DNA from: Trichoplusia ni
Lineage: Eukaryota > Arthropoda > Insecta > Lepidoptera > Noctuidae
NCBI RefSeq assembly: GCF_003590095.1
Contig: NC_039494.1
Coordinates: forward strand, 1 to 64,000
Direction: 5' to 3'
DNA: 64,000 nucleotides
The notes beneath the pieces were generated by a model. It saw nothing but the letters and a program-made list of their open reading frames with translations. It made no database searches and was not told where the DNA came from. The position numbers were made by a program, and so were the translations under genes. Positions 49,378 through 60,433 of the stretch are shown in pieces (position 1 is the first letter of the stretch; each line of letters opens with the position of its first letter).

Positions 49378-50315
49378 CTCCATGTTATCATTGACGAATT
49401 TATAAGAGTTCTCACAACGTGCGATTATATAGTTTTTAATAATGGGTACTAAAAAATCTAGCAGTTACGAGCGGAAAAAAATACATTCTTTCATCATATA
49501 ATTGCATTACAATGCCGTCTAGTTAAGCTTTCATCGATCATTACTAATCATAGGCCTACTGATTGACGGACACGGTCGAGTGATTATTGCAATAATTACT
49601 AGGTTGACAAGTAGTGAGGTTGCGTCTTATACCCAAATTGGCTACAATTTGCCAATTTGGATAAGTGGCGACAATGTTATGATTTGTTAAAAACGGCGAT
49701 ATTATTCTATTTTTGTAGAGTTCTGGCCCAAAGGGAACTTAATTACTGAGGCTCTGCTGTCTGTGTATTTGTCACTAGGCTGTATATGGTGTATGTGTGA
49801 TGGTTGAAATTTTATTCAGATGTTGTATTTCTGTTGCCCCTAAAACAGACACTAGTTCTTCAAAACAGTCCTTCCATCAATTAATTCAGCCTATCGAGTT
49901 CCACTGCTGGACATATTCCTCTCCCAAGTTGCACTACATCACCTGGTCCTCCGCCTTCATTCCGAGCCAAGAATACATGCCTAATTCCTTTCATATAGAA
50001 TAATCCAAATGGGACAACGCCAATAATGTAACTAACAAATTCAATGCAATTTTAATTAGATTCAGTAGAAGGGGTCATCAGAGAAAATTCTATAACATGC
50101 ATATGCAAATACATTTATGTATCGGAGCACCAATTATTCTAATTGTAATTACAAATAACCTAAAACATAGAGTTACCTATCAACTCGTTAAATAAGTTAA
50201 ACATTAATTCATTAATGAACCGAAAAGCCCTTTAAACAATTGAATGGTATCGTGTATACGAATATGTCGCGTGTAAGTGCATCTAAGTCAGGTGCACAGA
50301 GTGGGGTCCTTCGTT

Positions 50316-50321
50316 TATAAG
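50316..50321 (+). promoter_or_regulatory. Possible TATA box of the second RR-2 gene
   Basis: TATAAG in a TTTATAAGGCG context lies 65 bases before the ATG at 50381. No TCAGTY initiator stands at the right distance, so this is less certain than the promoter at 20789. Confidence 0.5.
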
Positions 50322-50380
50322 GCGACAGCGCTAGTGCACGTTGCCGGGAGTGTGTTGTGTAGTGCACCTCAGATACAAAC

Positions 50381-53300
50381 ATGCGGGTGAGTAGAATTTA
50401 CGACACATTTTGAGATTATTTCGACTATTTTTAGGACTTTTGTGGGAGCTTTTCGAGGATTTTTTTGTTAGGTAAAATTATTTTTGGTTAATTTGGCAAA
50501 AATACTGTAATGCGAAAAATAAGTACCTATTTAAAATAAGGAAAATAGTTATTTTTCGAATGGAAATCAATTGGGAAACTGGAACTTAAACCGAAATAAA
50601 ATAAAAGCTTTTTCGTCTTTCTATTTGGCAAAAGAATTGGGAATCAATTTAATTCACTTTTACTATGACAAAATAAGGACATTATTGAGCAATCCACAAA
50701 ACTTTGTTAAATTTTCTAAGACTATTTCGCAAATATTGGCAAATACGTGTAGTATTAACGACCGACAAATAAACAACCTTACCGTGGTTTAATGTTCAGT
50801 TTTACATAACTGTCCTTTTGCCTACACCGAGCAAACTAAAGTCAAAAGGCCTACAACTACCTATGCAGCTTTTGCGAAAGTGAGACAGCACAATTTGCGG
50901 TGTATAGCGGTGTCCCGCTTATACAAGTAACAGCCTCAGTGTAAGAGGTAGTAGGCTCCCAGATCCTAAACACGGAAACAGTCTAACGATATAAATCACG
51001 TCCACAACCAAACAGGTTGGTCTCGACATTAAAACCTCTTTTGAGGCGATATATCAAATTGAATCCTAGATAGTTTTTACTACATCCGACGTCCGCGGAC
51101 ATGTACGGCGGTTTTAATAAGGACTTTTAAACATCTACATTGCATGTTAGTACTTAACTACATTTACTTAATCAGAAAAATCTTTAACTAGGATTTTAGT
51201 AGAAATAGACAAAGTGGTTTCTTAGGTTTACGCGAATGTTAGTCATTGAAATGAAACTTCTTTTACGGATTTTATCGCGGTTTCATTTTAGATAGTTAGT
51301 CGGCAACTAAAATCTAAAATTAAACTGCGATAAAATCCGTAAAAGTAGTTTCACAGCAAGAAATAAACAAGATACGAATTTTGATGTAACCTTAAAATTA
51401 TACCGGACTTTTTGGCTAAGTCATTTTAAGTTTACTATGTATACACTATTTGTTAAATTAAATTCGAAATCGCAAAACATGATTTTATTTCGGACATGTA
51501 AATCGCTTCATACATTTTTAAATAGAGATAGAATCTTAAATGGACTCGTGATTTTCAAGAACCTGAATAGGAACAGCATTTTTTTTCTTTTATGCTATCC
51601 GTCGTACTATCCACCCAGAGAAAAATCATTCAATAAAAAAATATAATTGTTAATGTTCTGTGTTTTTTTAGACATTTTTGGTGCTAGCATGCGTGAGCGC
51701 CGCTGTGGCGGTGGCAGTACCTGTTGAATATGGCGGCTACAGTTTTGCGCACGCGCCGATCGCCGTCCATGCCCCTGTAGTGCACGCCGCGCCCGTCGTA
51801 CACGCTGCGCCGGTAGTCCACGCTGTACATGCTGAGCCTATTGTGAGTACTTGGGTATTGTTATCAGTGATTACTTCTTTAGATTTGGTAATTATTAGAC
51901 CTCTTTAAGTTACACATATCGATTAAACTCCAGTTGCTAATAAGGTAGGTCTCAATCAAACGCTGCTGCTATGCGCAGGCCACAAAGGGCCATTGCACAG
52001 CGGGTCGCAAGGGCCTATCGCACAGTGGGTTTCGCGGCGGCGTGCGCTCTGGCGGGAACCCCTCCTTGGGAGCTCGAGGCTTGGGTGCTCGCTAGGGTGT
52101 ACGACTGGACGGCGGGGCAGAGGGCGCTCAACCAGCGCCCTGATCCGATAGAACGCGAGGAAGTGCGTGAGGAGGCGAGGGAGGCAATAACTCAGCACTG
52201 GGCCGATGATCTCGCCTCTGCAACGTTCGGCCGCCGGACGCTAGACGCCATCGGGCCCGTCCTCAAGGATTGGCTCGATCGGCGACATGGTTGCCTCTCC
52301 CTGCATCTGGTGCAGGTGCTGTCCGGGCATGGTTGTTTCGGATCTTACCTGCACCGGATTGGGAGGGAGGAGACTCCGCAGTGCCACCACTGCGAAGCCG
52401 CGGTGGACACGGCCGAGCACACCTTGGAGGAGTGTCCATCGTGGGACGCACCCCGCCGCACCCTGATGGCAGCGGTCGGAGACGACCTCTCACTCCCCAG
52501 CGTGATTGCTGCCATGCTGGGGAGTGCGGAGGCATGGGAAGCGGTAGCCTCCTTCTGTGAGGTCGTCATGTCACAAAAGGAGGCAGCGGAGCGCATGCGG
52601 GAGGACGACCCTCTCGCGGCGCCGTTCCGCAGACGAAGAAGGGGCGGAAGACGGCGAGCACAGCGCCCGTCCTCATCTGCCCCAGGGGGTGATCAGCGGG
52701 CGACAGGCGCGGGGGCGCCACCGCCTGCATCACAACTATCACCCCCCATGCTCCGGCCATTATAAAGCACCCTCCCCTCTGGGGGGGAGCTTGAGGGGCT
52801 TGCCGCAAGGCAGGCAGTCGCCGGTGGGGGACTGGACGACATGGACTCCCAGGCCCCCTCCACTCAGGCGAGGTCGGAGTGCCGCTGGGTCTTTTTAGTG
52901 GGTATACCGGGAACGTCGTTTACCGGGGAGTCCCACATACCCCTCTCTCGCCCCCCGGCGGGAAGGGGATGCGTAATAGCATTTTTTCCCAGCGAAAAAA
53001 AAAAAAAAAAGAAGGTCTCAATCCTTATAATATTAAGTGCGAGTATCCTAACATAGTATGATTTTTTAATAATGATAATTATAATAATTCGCTAATACTG
53101 ACACTATAGATTTCGAAATTGGTCCATTTATATCATACCTAATTTGATATTTGGGCCACTTTCGAACCGTCAGACTAAAATTATATTGAAGTAGTGTGAG
53201 AATGTGAGAATTAACGTTCTGATTAAGAAGTTAACAATTTCTTGACCTTACGATATTGTTGTATTTTGGAGGATAGAACACCTTTTATTTTACTTTTAAT

Positions 53301-56300
53301 GACAATGGTTGTGTAGAGCAGGCAAACGTTGAACTTGTTTTAGAGTTACTCATACGTGTTACTATGGAGTGTAGTACGAGTATTACGTCTGACACTTGCT
53401 AACCGGGTAAAGTTGGTAAATGTACCAGTTGACCATTTATACAGAGATAGCAATATTTGATGACAGCACTAGCTGTTGCTCGCGGGCCCGCCCGCTGCAA
53501 TTTGAAAATTATTTTACGGGAACGTAAAATTGGGACAAAAACTATCCTATTTGTTAATCCTGGTTATAAACTATTTGTGTAACAAGTTTCATCTAAATTG
53601 GTCCTGCGGTATTTGCGTGAAAGATCAACAAACATTCTTCAACAAACTTTCACGATTGTAATATGAACATGATTCACAATTAAAAATACATGGTAGAGAA
53701 ATTTGATTATGAAAAAAACTCACAAAGCAGATTGCCGTTTAACATTTGTTTATGGCTTACTGACACTTCTGATTACATAATAGTCAATGCGCGCTCTTGA
53801 GTTTGTAGATATCGTAAGAGATTACGGAGATTAACCATACAACTAGTTATGGCAGTGTACAGATTAGCTGGGCTTTGGCGCCAGGCTTACGTGACAGCTT
53901 TTAATAGCTATCTCTTTGTTAACCTGTTTGCTTACCGTACAAAATACAAGTATTCACAGAGGTTCGTAAACGACTGAAGTTGCTAGAATCGTCGTCGTCG
54001 ATGACTTGACATGCTCTCGCCATTAAAATTCCAGGACTTAAAGTATTAATTCTTGGAATCTATAATATTTTCCCAGGCCTATCCAAAGTACGCGTTCAAC
54101 TACGGCGTGAAGGACCCTCACACGGGCGACATTAAATCACAACAAGAAGAGCGTGATGGTGATGTCGTTAAAGGTAATTTGTTGAATGTCATAAACACTT
54201 CTAGCTTAGCATAGCTTTACTATACATTTTAGATTTAAAATTACCCGTCCAATATAGTAAATGCGCCGAGCGCAAGCACGTTTGCATATTTGGCCTAGTG
54301 GTTCCTTAGCCATCAACCAGATTAGAAGGTTTTTTCGGCTACTTGTTTTGTATACGCCAGTAACGGGCTATGAATCAGGATTACAGATATAAAGAATAAA
54401 AGGAAATAAGTACTTTTTCGGTGTAATCTTGTTAACTATACTAAAATATGTCTTTATAATTTCAGGAAGCTATTCTCTAGTGGAACCGGACGGCTCAACC
54501 CGGACCGTTGCGTACTCCGCAGACGATCACACCGGCTTCAACGCGGTCGTGCACAAAACCGGACACGCCGTCCATCCGGTATGATTCAATACAAGTTACT
54601 ACGTAAAGCTAAATCGGACCTTTAAATGCGGTAAAGGTATTGAGTACGTCCCAAATGTAGACATATTATGACTACTAGCTGTTGCCCGCGACTTCGTCCG
54701 CGTAGTTAGAAGATATAAGTTATAATTTATACCTGCCTTCTATCTTTCTATCTATCTGCCTTCTATCTATCTTGTAGGATTCAGTCAGCGTTTGCAATGT
54801 AAGCGCAAAAAATGTGTTTTTTTACGACCTCACATTAGAAACCTCCAAAATTGTAGATTATGTGTTATTCTGATATATAAGCTATATTGTGTGAAGTTTC
54901 AATCAAATCCATTCAGTAGCTTTTACGTGAAAGAGTAATAAACATCCATACATCCATACTTGCAAACATTCGCCTTTATAATAGTAGTAGGATTTTTTGT
55001 AGACTCTTTTTGCAAGGTCATTCGAGAATTTTGGATAGAGTTCGAGAAGCGATAGAGAATTGTATCTAATAGGCAAAATCCTAAATAATTTATTTAAAAA
55101 TATCAAGCAGAAATCGGAAAATAAGTTCTTGTGGAATGAATTTAAAAATTAAATCCTGATTTGGCTTAATACATCATGTTAGCTTAAATATACATGATGC
55201 CTTATTGCCAAATAAGGGTATAGTAGCGGTTTCTCATATGTAACCAAAAGAGTTGTTTGGCGGACCACACTTCTCGAGCTACAGTGATTAGCAAAAAAGA
55301 ACCTTATGTGGATAACATAGGTGCCATGTTAACGTGAATCCACGTGAGGATGAGTTTGTATGAGTCAGTTCATCCGCATGCCGCATCCTTTGATGTAACT
55401 GAACATGTTTATAGAAGTATGATTTTTCTCCGATAACTTGTCATGGGCATTACTAAACGCGATTTCTCTGCGATTGCGAGCCGACTGCGAATCTTGCGCA
55501 AACACTAATGGCGTGTACTTATAAGGTATCGATACTTATAGATCTTGGTCAAACTGCTACAAATAACTCAGATAACAACCTTTGGCAGTTCCGAGAAAAA
55601 TGCCCGAGAAATATTTGAATGGTTTGCTCATTCATGAGACAACATGACTAGGGCGAAAATTTTCGAAGATTCTTTTTTGGACATAGAAAGTACCTTGATA
55701 TAATATTTTGAAGGCCTATGACGAAAAGTATCAAGAAGAAAATATTCGGAACTCATAAACCTAAGAAATACCACGGTTGAGTGATCATGGCATTGAACTG
55801 ACTATTGACTCAACACTTAGAAATTCTTTGCTTCAGTACAGTTTGGGAATTCACTGTTCTTTTTCCCAAGGTTAAAAATAGTTCTGATTTTTACTTTTAT
55901 TTTGTTTTCATCGTTCATGTTATTGTGTTTCCCATTGTCTCAGGGTTACGTTCCTGCCTATACTACGATATCTACAGGCTAACTGGAGTAACTATATGAT
56001 GAATATTGATGGTCCTTTTAACAATAAAGTATTTTATTGTTCCATTTTCACTTTTTCAAACGATTAAATAGTAATCAGTGCCGTTGCAGTCTATAACCCT
56101 TTTACCTCAACAAAAACTATATTCCGCAGTTAGAATTCGAACAAGCCACAATTTTTCCCTATGCAGTACTTTGATTTGCGGGCCCATCAGCGCTTTTCTT
56201 ACTATGGCTGTGACTTGAAAGTAAAACTGACAAACTTCAAAACTTCGCACATACTAAATCCATAAAATGTTTTTTTTTTTTACAGCAACAAGTAGCGGTC

Positions 56301-56375
56301 GCGCACGCAGCACCAGTAGCCCACTACGCTCCAGCCCCCATCGCTGTGGCATCCTACGGCGGCTACTTACACTAA
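50381..56375 (+). CDS. RR-2 cuticular protein with Ala-His-Pro-Val repeats
   Basis: Five coding exons: 50381-50386, 51672-51842, 54077-54173, 54466-54578 and 56286-56375; phases 0, 0, 1, 0; 158 residues. It is a secreted chitin-binding structural protein. Exon 1 holds only Met-Arg, and exon 2 supplies the signal peptide TFLVLACVSAAVAVAV. Residues about 27-57 repeat HAPVVHAAPVVHAAPVVHAV-like units, common in cuticle proteins. Exons 3 and 4 carry the RR domain: YPKYAFNYGVKDPHTGDIKS, ERDGDVVKGSYSLVEPDGST, VAYSADDHTGFNAVVHK. This is the RR-2 type. The C-terminus returns to AHAAPVAHYAPAPIAVAS and ends GGYLH. The RR domain is split by a phase-1 intron after DGDVVK, an intron absent from the RR-2 gene at 20870. 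Introns carry a Penelope-derived hairpin, an R1-type LINE and Helitron-like repeats but splice sites are intact. Confidence 0.94.
51213..51352. mobile_element. Mini-copy of the Penelope-associated inverted repeat
   Basis: AGTGGTTTCTTAGGTTTACG and CGAATGTTAG are followed by arms ATTGAAATGAAACTTCTTTT / TTTTACGGATTTTATCGCGG and their mirror TAAACTGCGATAAAATCCGT, leaving a hairpin of about 110 bp. It lacks the endonuclease core of the copy at 48833. It lies in intron 1 of the cuticle gene. Confidence 0.75.
51958..53012 (+). mobile_element. 5'-truncated R1-clade LINE with 11-bp target duplication
   Basis: A GC-rich insertion in an AT-rich intron. AGGTCTCAATC occurs directly before it (51947-51957) and directly after it (53013-53023) as the target-site duplication. 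It contains an intact C-terminal part of a LINE ORF2 (to about 52765), with the zinc-knuckle-like CHHC-EAAVDTAEHTLEECPSW segment that closes R1-type proteins. A GC-rich 3' untranslated part and a run of A (about 52995-53010) follow. Reverse transcriptase and endonuclease are missing, so it cannot move by itself. The open, undecayed frame and clean duplication suggest recent insertion. It is oriented like the host gene. Confidence 0.9.
53468..53665 (-). repeat. Helitron-like dispersed repeat
   Basis: ACTAGCTGTTGCTCGCGGGC at one end, GACAAAAACTATCCTATTTG inside, and AACTTTCACGATTGTAATAT at the other: the minus orientation of the family at 41041. It lies in intron 2 of the cuticle gene, 440 bases after the LINE. 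Confidence 0.65.
54674..54991 (-). repeat. Helitron-like dispersed repeat with (TATC) tract
   Basis: ACTAGCTGTTGCCCGCGACT and TCGTCCGCGTAGTTAGAAGA start the copy; a CTATCTTTCTATCTATCTGC tract follows, and CATCCATACATCCATACTTG with TTTATAATAGTAGTAGG ends it. It lies in intron 4 of the cuticle gene. Confidence 0.65.
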
Positions 56376-59300
56376 ACCACCACGGACTTATAGCCCTTTG
56401 CAAGAGCGACACTTAGCTCCGTATGGTTCTATTTGAATCTACATTTCATTAAAAAATGACACAGAAAATCCTAAAGACGTCATTTAGCTGATCGTCGTCC
56501 TTGCGTCGGACTATTAATCTTTTAATCATAACGAAACAAATACTCTATAGATTACGGTCTTAATATACTTTATTTTTAAGTTGGTTTTAAATGTGAAGGG
56601 ATAGACTTGAGCGTTGATATAATTCCACGATAGAGTGGTGCCACTTGATTAACGACTTCCCTGAATGACTTTATAACTGAGACTGGACACCAAATCTGGA
56701 ATCATTCAACGCTAAGAATGTTAATGGATTACGTATAAATACTGTGTGGAATGATTTGAATATAAGAGTTTGTGGATATTTGTTCACATTAGTGAATAAC
56801 TTGCCATTGTTTAAAGCATCTGAAGTACAATTATTATTTATCTATTTGTATATTTTTTTATATTTTCATTATGATTACGTTTTAAGAGATCACTAATAGT
56901 TCATTAATGAATAAAAGGGTTTTTTGTACCGATCATTATAATGTGTTTAAGTTACAATAGAATGATATCACGAATCGAAAACTTATTCACTTACATTTGC
57001 CATGATCTCAATATTCTGACAATGTTTGTTTTTGTATTACTAAAATTCTGTCGATAATGTTTTGCAACTTAATAAAATGTAATTTTGTAACTATTACTTA
57101 AATAGATCGCTGTATAAATATAATTATTTTTATCAATGTGCTGTTTTATACATTTGCCCTATCATTCATTTATCAGTAAGGCATGTCTTCTATGGATAAT
57201 GAATAAATTAAAACAAATTAGAAGTCAGCTATCAAAAAAAGTTATGATTGTTAGGAATCGATCCCTTTCAATTGACACTTAATTATGTAAAGGCCTAAAT
57301 TAAGCATAGACTGCCCACAGAGCTACCAAAACTTTTGCGTCAATACAAAATCCAAGTACCCAAAACCTTAGACCAGATGAATCACATATTTTTTCAAACT
57401 ACCTTAATACCTGAAGTGACAAATAGCCCATTAACTTTCATATGACGCACAACACCACCGTAGGCCTATTAAATGATGGTGTAATTAATATGGTTTCTTA
57501 CAAGTACAATATAATCCCCTTATTCAATTTAGAGGAGAAAAATGTCGAAACGATCAGCGTATTGATCTTTAAAAGATGATGAGGTGATGAAACGATGATT
57601 AGGATCAGGATTGATTAGGATCAGGATGTTCTTAAAGAAAAACGAATGGCGATGCAACACTTGGGTCCGTTTCGAACATCAAAAGCCAAAATTTTAGTTC
57701 AATACACAATTAGGAAACGCTGCACGAAGGTTTTGTTAAAAGGTTGTTTTCACCCTGAAAGGCAGCTTGAGTAGGCTTCCGAGGTGGATCCCGGGACTCT
57801 GAGATTGTTATCTTGAATGCAACATTTCTACAAAGAGGTAAATGGTGGTGGAGATAGCGCAAACAGATCGACGTGAAAATCTTTAAGAGAGTTCTTGGTC
57901 CAGATTAGTAGGTACATCTTCTTCATGCTAAAATTATAATGAGAATATGAAAGTCTTAGAATTTTTGTTACATTTGTGAAGGATGTTGTTCCTTTATTTA
58001 TAAAGAATTATTATTTTTGATAACTTTTTTAATCAACAAACCCAAAATGTATGGCGATAATTACTGTTTATCCGCCTAAAACTTCTCATCATTATAAAAT
58101 ATTATCGTAAATCTCCAAGTTAGGTAATGATATAATTTAAAAGATCAATCAGGATGAACGCAGTTCGATAACCTATGTTGACTTTATTTAGTTGTAAGTT
58201 AATTTATGAAGCAATAATATAATTTATTTGGTCGTTTACTACAAAACAAGTTTTTTTAACCATATCTATTAGTTTGAATTTATAATTATTCTTGTTGGTT
58301 TTATGTTTCCTTTTTTGGAAAGATCAGTTAATCACTTCATTAGCAAAGATGTCGCCGGCTCTATCTAACCTGACTGAGACATTTGATGATTTGAATTAAT
58401 GTAAAATAATTCGCGAAGTATGAACTTTAATACATGAGTTTAAATGCCCCAAAATAATAGCTTAGTGGGTATCCTATATGATAAGAAATAAGTTAAACTA
58501 CAACTAATTAAGGTTGGTTAGTTTAGATTTGAAATATTTTTCAACAAATAATTATTATGAGTATGAAATAAATTATGAGTATTTAAAATAATATAAATAT
58601 TCTTATTTAGGAAACGACAGTTCTGAACCGATCTAAAATATGTATCTGATATACATTTCTCTCAGCGATGACAAAGACTGCATGATAGTTTAGGAAGAAT
58701 TGTTATCTGTAAGGCTGTTAAGCCAAATAATGAAAAACAAAAAGCCAGAGTTAATTGAAGCGAAGAAATAACAAAAACAATTCTTTTAACAGTTTTACAA
58801 TCTCATGATTTGAGTCATAAAAGCAATCAAATAAAATTTTGAATTGCTGTCGATAATGTTATTCTCATAAATAAATATATTGTTTTCAAAGCATTTTTGT
58901 GTAGGCGATTCCATAGAAGGAATATACCAAAACAGTCATTTTACGGTATCTTGATTATAAGACAGAATTGTCATTTTATTGTCATATCAAAAATGTTCAA
59001 GGTGGTCATTCTAACTGCAGAACAATGAAAGAACCTTTAAATAAAATTATGTTCTTGTGAACAATTTTACTAAGGCATAAATTGATATTGAAATTTTAAG
59101 GTTGTAAAAGTGTTGGATTTGTCGATGTACAAATGTAAATTTGGTTCTCAAAGTAATGCTTGAAACCTAAAATCAGTGTTTATTATCAAGGCTGTCTTGT
59201 TTATACAGGTTAATAAACTTTAATCTATATGTATATACTAATATATAATGCTGAAGAGTTTGTTTGTTTGAAAGCGCTAATCTCTCTTTTTGTGTTGTAT

Positions 59301-60433
59301 AGAACATTTACCGAGGAAGGTTTTAGGCTATATACCATCACGCTGCGACTAATAGGAGCGAAGATACAATGGAAAATGTGGAAAAAACAGGGAAAATTCA
59401 TGTTCGAGGGCTTCCGTTGAAAAAATCCTAACTTATATCTTCTAACCACGCGGACGAAGTCGCGGGCAGCAGCTAGTAATAAAATAAAATCATAAATATA
59501 AACGAATAATAGAATCATTTAAATGTCATACGCATACATTAATACAATTTACGACTACATAAATTTAAACCTGCGCTTTTAATTTACAAAACATAAATAA
59601 ACTTAAAGATTCGTAATGAATCAATTTAGCCAGTATAATCGACGTTGACTATCTGTCTATCCTTGTTTGCACATATCTAATAAACATCAAATTGACTTTA
59701 CAATAGCTATCATCCTATATAGAGCTTCTGTATAATTGATTAACACGACTTTTCCCATTCGATTCTCATTTACGTGACTTTTATCGGCTATAAGATAGTA
59801 TACCATATAGGCTCCTATCCTGTTTCAGGGTGATTCTGAACGAAAAAAGTTTATTGACTTAATTTTTATAAAATGTTATGTTAATTTAATCATTCATTAT
59901 CTGCAAGCTTTTTTACTGAACTGTAAATGAATATAGCCAAAGTAAATGAGCAATAATTATAATAAATAGAAAGTAATTTAATCATTTAACCACTACAGTT
60001 AGTATAAATAATTTGGTAAGGGTATGATTTTATTAGCTCGAGTTATTGTAAGTGACGTATTTCCGTTGACGCTTTTTCAAAATGAACTCTTGGTACGAAC
60101 ATAAATTTGATGGGTGACCAATTTATGTTACTAATGTTCTTTTTCCGCCTATTTATCCAGAATCCTCAGTATCGCGAGTCCAACCAGCACTTGACCGGTT
60201 CTGTTTTCCGGAGAATCACCCATCACCTAATATGACATCACTCGAAGAATACGGGCGAAATTGCCTTCACCCACATATTTTACGAACAAGTGCGTGGCCG
60301 GTGTTTTTTTAAAGACACTAAAAGGAGAGGTGGATAAATATGTTCATTCATGTGGACGAAGCTCACAACACTGTGCACACTTCCGAAGTTTGTGTTAATT
60401 TGTAGATTTATTTTTTAAAGGAATTTAATCGCT
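56376..60433. other. Intergenic stretch between cuticle genes
   Basis: It begins with the 3' untranslated region of the RR-2 gene (AATAAA candidates near 56911 and 57072) and ends with the promoter of the next gene, for which I see no clear TATA box. A Helitron-like copy (59238-59477) and a remnant of the GCGAGTCGGACTCGCG family (60090-60205) lie within. No coding exon was found. Confidence 0.5.
59238..59477 (+). repeat. Helitron-like dispersed repeat
   Basis: It begins ACTAATATATAATGCTGAAG, contains TTTACCGAGGAAGGTTTTAG, and ends CGCGGACGAAGTCGCGGGCA then GCAGCTAGT. The last 70 bases match the left arm of the inverted pair at 45736 in reverse. Confidence 0.7.

Larger units (their letters stand above)
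35085..50315. other. Gene-poor region dominated by mobile elements
   Basis: No coding exon was found over 15 kb. The first 300 bases should hold the untranslated leader and promoter of stomatin C. The individually listed elements (hAT-type miniature, another MITE, 5S-like SINE, Helitron-like copies, Penelope fragment, dispersed repeats) account for perhaps a quarter. I recognise nothing in the remainder. Confidence 0.55.

Noticed and set aside
52263..52898. Several open frames on both strands in the GC-rich block
   Set aside because: They are shadows of the LINE ORF2 tail; high GC content removes stop codons from the other frames.
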